Part shown: positions 5,463 to 8,713 of the stretch, one piece after another | Numbering within the stretch: position 1 is the first letter of the stretch | Layout of the letters: every line of letters begins with the position of its first letter | Source of the DNA: Nitrososphaerales archaeon TH5896 | GTDB lineage: Archaea; Thermoproteota; Nitrososphaeria; Nitrososphaerales; Nitrososphaeraceae | Assembly: GCA_014523625.1 (NCBI GenBank) | Contig: JAATVP010000252.1 | Coordinates: 1 to 8,713 of the forward strand | Length of the DNA: 8,713 bases | Direction: 5' to 3' | The notes under the pieces: model-generated | Seen by the model: only the letters and a program-made list of their open reading frames with translations | What the model was told of the DNA's origin: nothing | Database searches by the model: none | Position numbers and translations under genes: made by a program

Positions 5463-5840
5463 TGCCTACAGATAGTGTATTCTTGTCTTAGTGAATATGA
5501 ATAAAAGGTGTTCCGGAACTAGGTTAAGTTTTAGCTCTTATCTACAGCAGAACCAGGACGTTCCAAAGCTGATGTTCTGGAAAAGCCGACTTGTAATTGT
5601 GCCCGTAAGCATCTACCTCACATAATATCCTATTCGTGATTTCGATAATTGGTTGCAAAATCGAACAACTTAATTATTCTTGACTGACAATGTTGACAAA
5701 CCTGACACATCACCATAAGGGAAGCATTTGTAAATATATTAAACAACCTCATTTGTTCAGAATAATCAATTTGCTGAGCGTGAATTTCTAAATGTGTTCA
5801 AAAACAAATTGTTAGCGATTATAAATGGTATAAACATTTT
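5463..5840. other. Intergenic stretch with weak short ORFs and a palindrome
   Basis: This stretch holds the 10-bp palindrome GTTCCGGAAC (5510-5519) and two short frames. One is a plus-strand 42-residue frame (5497-5625) with no recognisable motif. The other is a minus-strand 40-residue frame (5630-5752) whose middle, VMCQVCQHCQSR, has three cysteines spaced CxxCxxC. Neither has a convincing promoter. A TTATAAATG box at 5819-5827 points rightwards towards the hairpin at 5841. Confidence 0.3.
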
Positions 5841-5860
5841 TTTCTTGTATTAACAAGAAA
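5841..5860. repeat. Perfect 8-bp hairpin TTTCTTGT/ACAAGAAA
   Basis: TTTCTTGT (5841-5848) and ACAAGAAA (5853-5860) pair exactly around a four-base loop. The stem begins about 18 bases downstream of the TATA-like box TTATAAATG (5819-5827), so a transcript from that box would start within or beside it. No strong gene follows; a 42-codon frame from a GTG (5885-6013) is open but unrecognised. Confidence 0.5.
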
Positions 5861-5975
5861 TGCTACTAGGGACTACATGAAATAGTGAAGTCTCTTCATA
5901 GATTCGTAGATTTGAGACCTTTTCATCCAGATAAGAGGTCGGGAGAAGATAATGTTAATATGACAAATAGTAAGA

Positions 5976-6039
5976 CGACCAGTGTCGGCTCTGGTCGGAA
6001 GGAAGATCGTTAACTATCTTTACACTTATTCACAAGTGT
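5976..6039. repeat. Two hairpins upstream of the M28 peptidase promoter
   Basis: CGACCAG (5976-5982) pairs with CTGGTCG (5991-5997) around an 8-base loop, and ACACTT (6022-6027) pairs with AAGTGT (6034-6039) around a 6-base loop. The second ends one base before the TATATAA box at 6041 and so covers the region where the TFB recognition element and upstream regulators bind. They may be dyad operators for the peptidase gene, but no regulator is in view. Confidence 0.45.
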
Positions 6040-6040
6040 G

Positions 6041-6047
6041 TATATAA
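6041..6047 (+). promoter_or_regulatory. TATA box, probable promoter of the M28 peptidase gene
   Basis: TATATAA is the best TATA match upstream of the peptidase. A start near 6070 would give a leader of about 85 bases before the ATG at 6155, long for this group. A weak AATAAAT at 6136-6142 is too close to the ATG to be the box. Confidence 0.4.
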
Positions 6048-6154
6048 CGGTGAATTCAACTAAACCAATTGATTTAGGATTATCTATGCAGTGCTAATTT
6101 CGTCAAGACGAAACCATAATAGGGTAATGTGATCGAATAAATGCATACTGATCG

Positions 6155-7285
6155 ATGGTTAGTAGTCAGGGTAAAGGGTTACAATATAGTATTGCCCACT
6201 TCGTTTTCCCGTCTTTACTTTTAACTCAGTTGATTTATTTTTCAGCTTGTCCTCTTTGTTTAGCAGGCGAAATTAATCCTCACTTTGATCTCCTCTACAT
6301 CGAAGATGAGATATTATCAAAAATCTCCATTCCTGACATCAATGCAAAAGTAGAAGATGCATCCCGGATCTCACAGTCGGTAATAGACAAGGTACAGTCG
6401 TACAACCTTGAAGAGAGCGTTCGCGATCTTTCTTCCTTTCACACACGTCACAGTGAATCTGAATCCATAGATGATGTGGCGTACTGGTTAGCAGAGAAAC
6501 TTCAAAGTAATTGTGATACAGATGTTTATATCCAAAATTTTACATATTCTCCAGACCTCACAACTAGTGAGGACGATGACAACAATTTCAGTGATATTCA
6601 TCGTCAAAAGCCTTTTTTCTACAACCTAAAAAATATAGCTTGTGACAAGCTTGGATCAACAAATAATACAATATTCGTTTCCGCTCACTACGATAGCAGA
6701 ATAGAGGATCTAAATGACTCAGAAGGAAGGGCACCAGGTGCAGATGATAATGCCAGCGGTGTTTCAGTACTATTGGAGGTTGCACGAATACTATCCAAAC
6801 TTAGTCTGGAGCATAGTATCAGCTATGTCTTGTTTTCAGGTGAAGAGCAGGGAAAATGGGGATCAAAGTATTACGCAGACTTTATTGATAAAGCAGACAT
6901 AGATCTTGACCTATTGATTAATTTAGACATGGTTGGATTTCCGCCGGAAGGATCGAACAGTATCCTAATTGAGTACGATAACGGAAATGTTGTGCAGGAT
7001 AATGATAAATATTCACAAAAAATTGCTAAACTCATCAGAGATGTAGCCTCAAAATACACGAGTCTAAACGCAACTTTGGGCAAATTGGAAAATACCGATT
7101 ATCTCCCATTTGAAGCCTTAGGGTATACTGTTATTGGCTTACATGATGATGGCGTGACAAAGAACCCGAACTATCATAAGAGTAGTGATACTTCTGACAC
7201 GTTAGATTATGAATACAGCGCCTCCATAGCTAATGTAACCATCGCAACAATCTTGCAACTTGACACACTGATAAGTTCTGAGTGA
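6155..7285 (+). CDS. Secreted M28 family zinc metallopeptidase (aminopeptidase-like)
   Basis: This 376-residue enzyme is predicted to be exported and to cleave amino acids or short peptides with a two-zinc site. Residues 11-38 form a hydrophobic signal segment ending near LAG, with a CPLC pair (32-35) inside it. The M28 catalytic set is complete: H178 in VSAHYDSR, D198 in PGADDNASG (bridging aspartate), the base and ligand E230/E231 in LFSGEEQG, D258 in INLDMVGF, and H341 in NYHKSSDT. The stretch before them (SSFHTRHSESESIDDVAYWL, 93-112) is the usual M28 lead-in. The ATG at 6155 directly follows an in-frame TGA (6149-6151 region), so no longer start exists. It stands alone and converges with the propeller gene. 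Substrate preference cannot be judged; peptide scavenging or turnover of surface proteins is plausible. No damage is visible. Confidence 0.92.
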   Translation: MVSSQGKGLQYSIAHFVFPSLLLTQLIYFSACPLCLAGEINPHFDLLYIEDEILSKISIPDINAKVEDASRISQSVIDKVQSYNLEESVRDLSSFHTRHSESESIDDVAYWLAEKLQSNCDTDVYIQNFTYSPDLTTSEDDDNNFSDIHRQKPFFYNLKNIACDKLGSTNNTIFVSAHYDSRIEDLNDSEGRAPGADDNASGVSVLLEVARILSKLSLEHSISYVLFSGEEQGKWGSKYYADFIDKADIDLDLLINLDMVGFPPEGSNSILIEYDNGNVVQDNDKYSQKIAKLIRDVASKYTSLNATLGKLENTDYLPFEALGYTVIGLHDDGVTKNPNYHKSSDTSDTLDYEYSASIANVTIATILQLDTLISSE

Positions 7286-7405
7286 TATTATTGCTTCCCA
7301 CATGATACTTTATAAGAGATCACACCTAATTAGTCCAATTACGCTCTTTTATCTTAATTTATTACTAGACGGTTTGTGTTGTCACTCCCACACTGACTTT
7401 ATGTT
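7286..7405 (+). terminator. Convergent intergenic gap with T-rich tract
   Basis: After the peptidase stop the plus strand has CTCTTTTATCTTAATTTATT near 7344-7363, a T-rich run of the kind that ends archaeal transcripts. The opposite propeller gene ends at 7406, so both transcripts must stop within or across this 120-base gap. No strong stem is seen. Confidence 0.35.
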
Positions 7406-8713
7406 CTATTTATGATTGAGCATATCTGATATTTGCTCACTCAAAAGACTATAATGTAATTCGCTGATCTTTCCAGTTGAATAAGCATCTGTTATGTCAT
7501 TTTTTATCTTGCTAACAGCTTCTACATCTGGAATTGCGATCGAACTAATTCTTTTCTTAAAGATCTCTCGATATACAACAGATATTTCGTTTTTCAGATT
7601 TGTGTAGTATTCATTGCTTAATTTTCCATTAGAGTAAGTATCTATTATGTCATATCTTATCTTGTTGACGGCTTCCAGATCTTGTTCTGTGATCGCACCA
7701 ATTCTTTTCTTGAAGATCTCTTGATACGCTAAGGATACTTCACTTTTTAGGCTCGTGAATTGCTCGTTACTTATCTTACCTGCAGCGTACGAATCTGAGA
7801 TGTTTCTATTTAATATGTCTAATCTATTAGTATCTTTCTTGTCCAGTTTACTATCACCATATACTGGAGGCATTTGCTGATGAAATGAATTTAATCTGGA
7901 AGTCTGCTTCTTTGATTTTATCCATCCTACAACAGCAGGGATGAGTAATGAGCCAACTAGAGCAGTAACAACAACGGTAAATAAAGAAGCCCAATATGCT
8001 GCCGGAACCGGTGGCGGAAGAGATTTAAAGTACGCGGTGAAGTTACCAAATCTATTTACAGTAAGACTAGCCGCTGGGTCGTCTGAAAATGCATCACTAA
8101 GTGCAGCCAATGGAGAATCGGCTGGTGTGGATGCATTAATTGTTCTAGTCGAGTTACCATCAAACGTTTCAACCCAACTGGCGAACTCATAACCATTGTT
8201 TGGTTTTGCCATACATTCTGTCCCCGATGAAACATATAAATAGCGATTTATCGGTGCGTCTAAACCATTGCAAATTATCTGGCCCCCCTCAAATGGATTG
8301 ATATTAAATGTTACACCAGCTACAACTTCATTAGTAACTGGATAAATTACTGATACGCTATTAGAATCACTATTTGCTACGTATACAGCACCTCCAAATC
8401 CATAAATAGAACCTGGATTATCTCCTACTTTGATATTCTTTATCACAGTATTATTAGCTGGATTGATCACTGATACAGTATTAGAATCACCGTTTGCTAC
8501 GTATACAGCACCTCCAAATCCATAAATAGAACCTGGATTATCTCCTACAGTTATATTCTTTATCACAGTATTATTAGCTGGATTGATCACTGATACAGTA
8601 TTGGATTCACCGTTTGCTACGTATACAGCACCTCCAAATCCATAAATAGAACCTGGATTATCTCCTACAGTTATATTCTTTATCACAGTATTATTAGCTG
8701 GATTGATCACTGA
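7406..8713 (-). CDS. Membrane-anchored YVTN-type beta-propeller protein with cytoplasmic helical repeats (N-terminus outside the window)
   Basis: About 435 codons of a longer gene are visible; the frame is open to the window end, so the start lies beyond 8713. In order, numbering from the first complete codon near the edge, there are first three 40-residue propeller blades (VINPANNTVIKNITVGDNPG, then SIYGFGGAVYVANG) plus part of a fourth, ending near residue 130. Next is an extracellular repeat-type domain (about 133-229; GGQIICNG, ECMAKPNNGYEFASW, LTVNRFGNFTAYF) with a possible disulfide between C147 and C166. A proline linker (LPPPVP) leads to one membrane helix (240-263) followed by KSKK. 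The tail (295-434) has three helical repeats of about 47 residues built on DAYSTGKIS, LKNEIS and EIFKKRI, reminiscent of SHOCT-like modules. The topology is outside propeller, inside tail. Ligand and partner are unknown. A surface sensor or adhesion anchor is inference; the domain readings are solid. Confidence 0.88.
   Translation of the reverse strand, partial: SVINPANNTVIKNITVGDNPGSIYGFGGAVYVANGESNTVSVINPANNTVIKNITVGDNPGSIYGFGGAVYVANGDSNTVSVINPANNTVIKNIKVGDNPGSIYGFGGAVYVANSDSNSVSVIYPVTNEVVAGVTFNINPFEGGQIICNGLDAPINRYLYVSSGTECMAKPNNGYEFASWVETFDGNSTRTINASTPADSPLAALSDAFSDDPAASLTVNRFGNFTAYFKSLPPPVPAAYWASLFTVVVTALVGSLLIPAVVGWIKSKKQTSRLNSFHQQMPPVYGDSKLDKKDTNRLDILNRNISDSYAAGKISNEQFTSLKSEVSLAYQEIFKKRIGAITEQDLEAVNKIRYDIIDTYSNGKLSNEYYTNLKNEISVVYREIFKKRISSIAIPDVEAVSKIKNDITDAYSTGKISELHYSLLSEQISDMLNHK
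8341..8713 (-). repeat. 120-bp tandem repeats encoding propeller blades
   Basis: Units 8341-8460, 8461-8580 and 8581-8700 are in register, and a fourth begins at 8701. By direct comparison the second and third differ at 2 of 120 positions (both in the Gly-Glu/Asp-Ser codons), while the first differs from the second at about 10. The gradient suggests recent duplication of a whole blade at the side nearer the gene start. Copy number outside the window is unknown, and short-read assembly could have miscounted it. Confidence 0.9.

Noticed and set aside
5497..5625. Plus-strand 42-residue frame starting MNKRCSGTRL
   Set aside because: No recognisable motif and no TATA box at a suitable distance; its length is expected by chance.
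5630..5752. Minus-strand 40-residue frame with CQVCQHC
   Set aside because: The three cysteines are notable, but there is no promoter and no further ligand pair; kept only as a note in the intergenic entry.

Overview
The window looks like chromosomal DNA of an ammonia-oxidising archaeon of the Nitrososphaeraceae, perhaps close to Nitrosocosmicus. This rests on AT-rich DNA with very low coding density, archaeal TATA boxes at short distances from start codons, a DUF6659-like small protein, a DUF1059 relic, and a surface beta-propeller protein with a cytoplasmic tail of helical repeats of a kind frequent in that group. The placement is inference, because no rRNA or tRNA gene is present.

Layout. 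A DUF6659-like protein with an unusual cysteine-rich insertion lies at 68-505 (+). About 2 kb (506-2533) then holds no long gene: candidate microproteins (667-792 +, 2006-2131 -), a TAG-interrupted frame (1003-1299 +), a clearly decayed DUF1059 gene (about 1340-1520 -) and three strong hairpins. A 14-helix MFS drug/proton antiporter (2534-4021 -) and a small thioredoxin with a CPFC active site (4413-4769 -) follow. Next comes a frameshifted nuclear-transport-factor-2/SnoaL-like pseudogene (4912-5315 -) whose TATA box is still visible. Just upstream of that are a 20-bp tandem repeat and a GC-rich 11-bp inverted repeat. About 0.7 kb (5455-6154) has hairpins and only weak ORFs. A secreted M28 zinc metallopeptidase (6155-7285 +) converges on a membrane-anchored beta-propeller protein (7406-8713 -), which is cut by the window edge.

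The genes do not form one obvious operon. The M28 peptidase and the propeller protein are both predicted to act at the cell surface. The MFS transporter and thioredoxin share a strand but are about 390 bases apart, and each has its own TATA-like box. The theme of the window is gene decay among independent accessory genes. The least ordinary live features are the nearly identical 120-bp repeats that build propeller blades, the propeller-to-cytoplasm architecture, the cysteine insertion in the first protein, and the repeat/hairpin block at 5357-5463. I did not find a mobile element, a CRISPR array, a defence cassette or a recognisable RNA gene.
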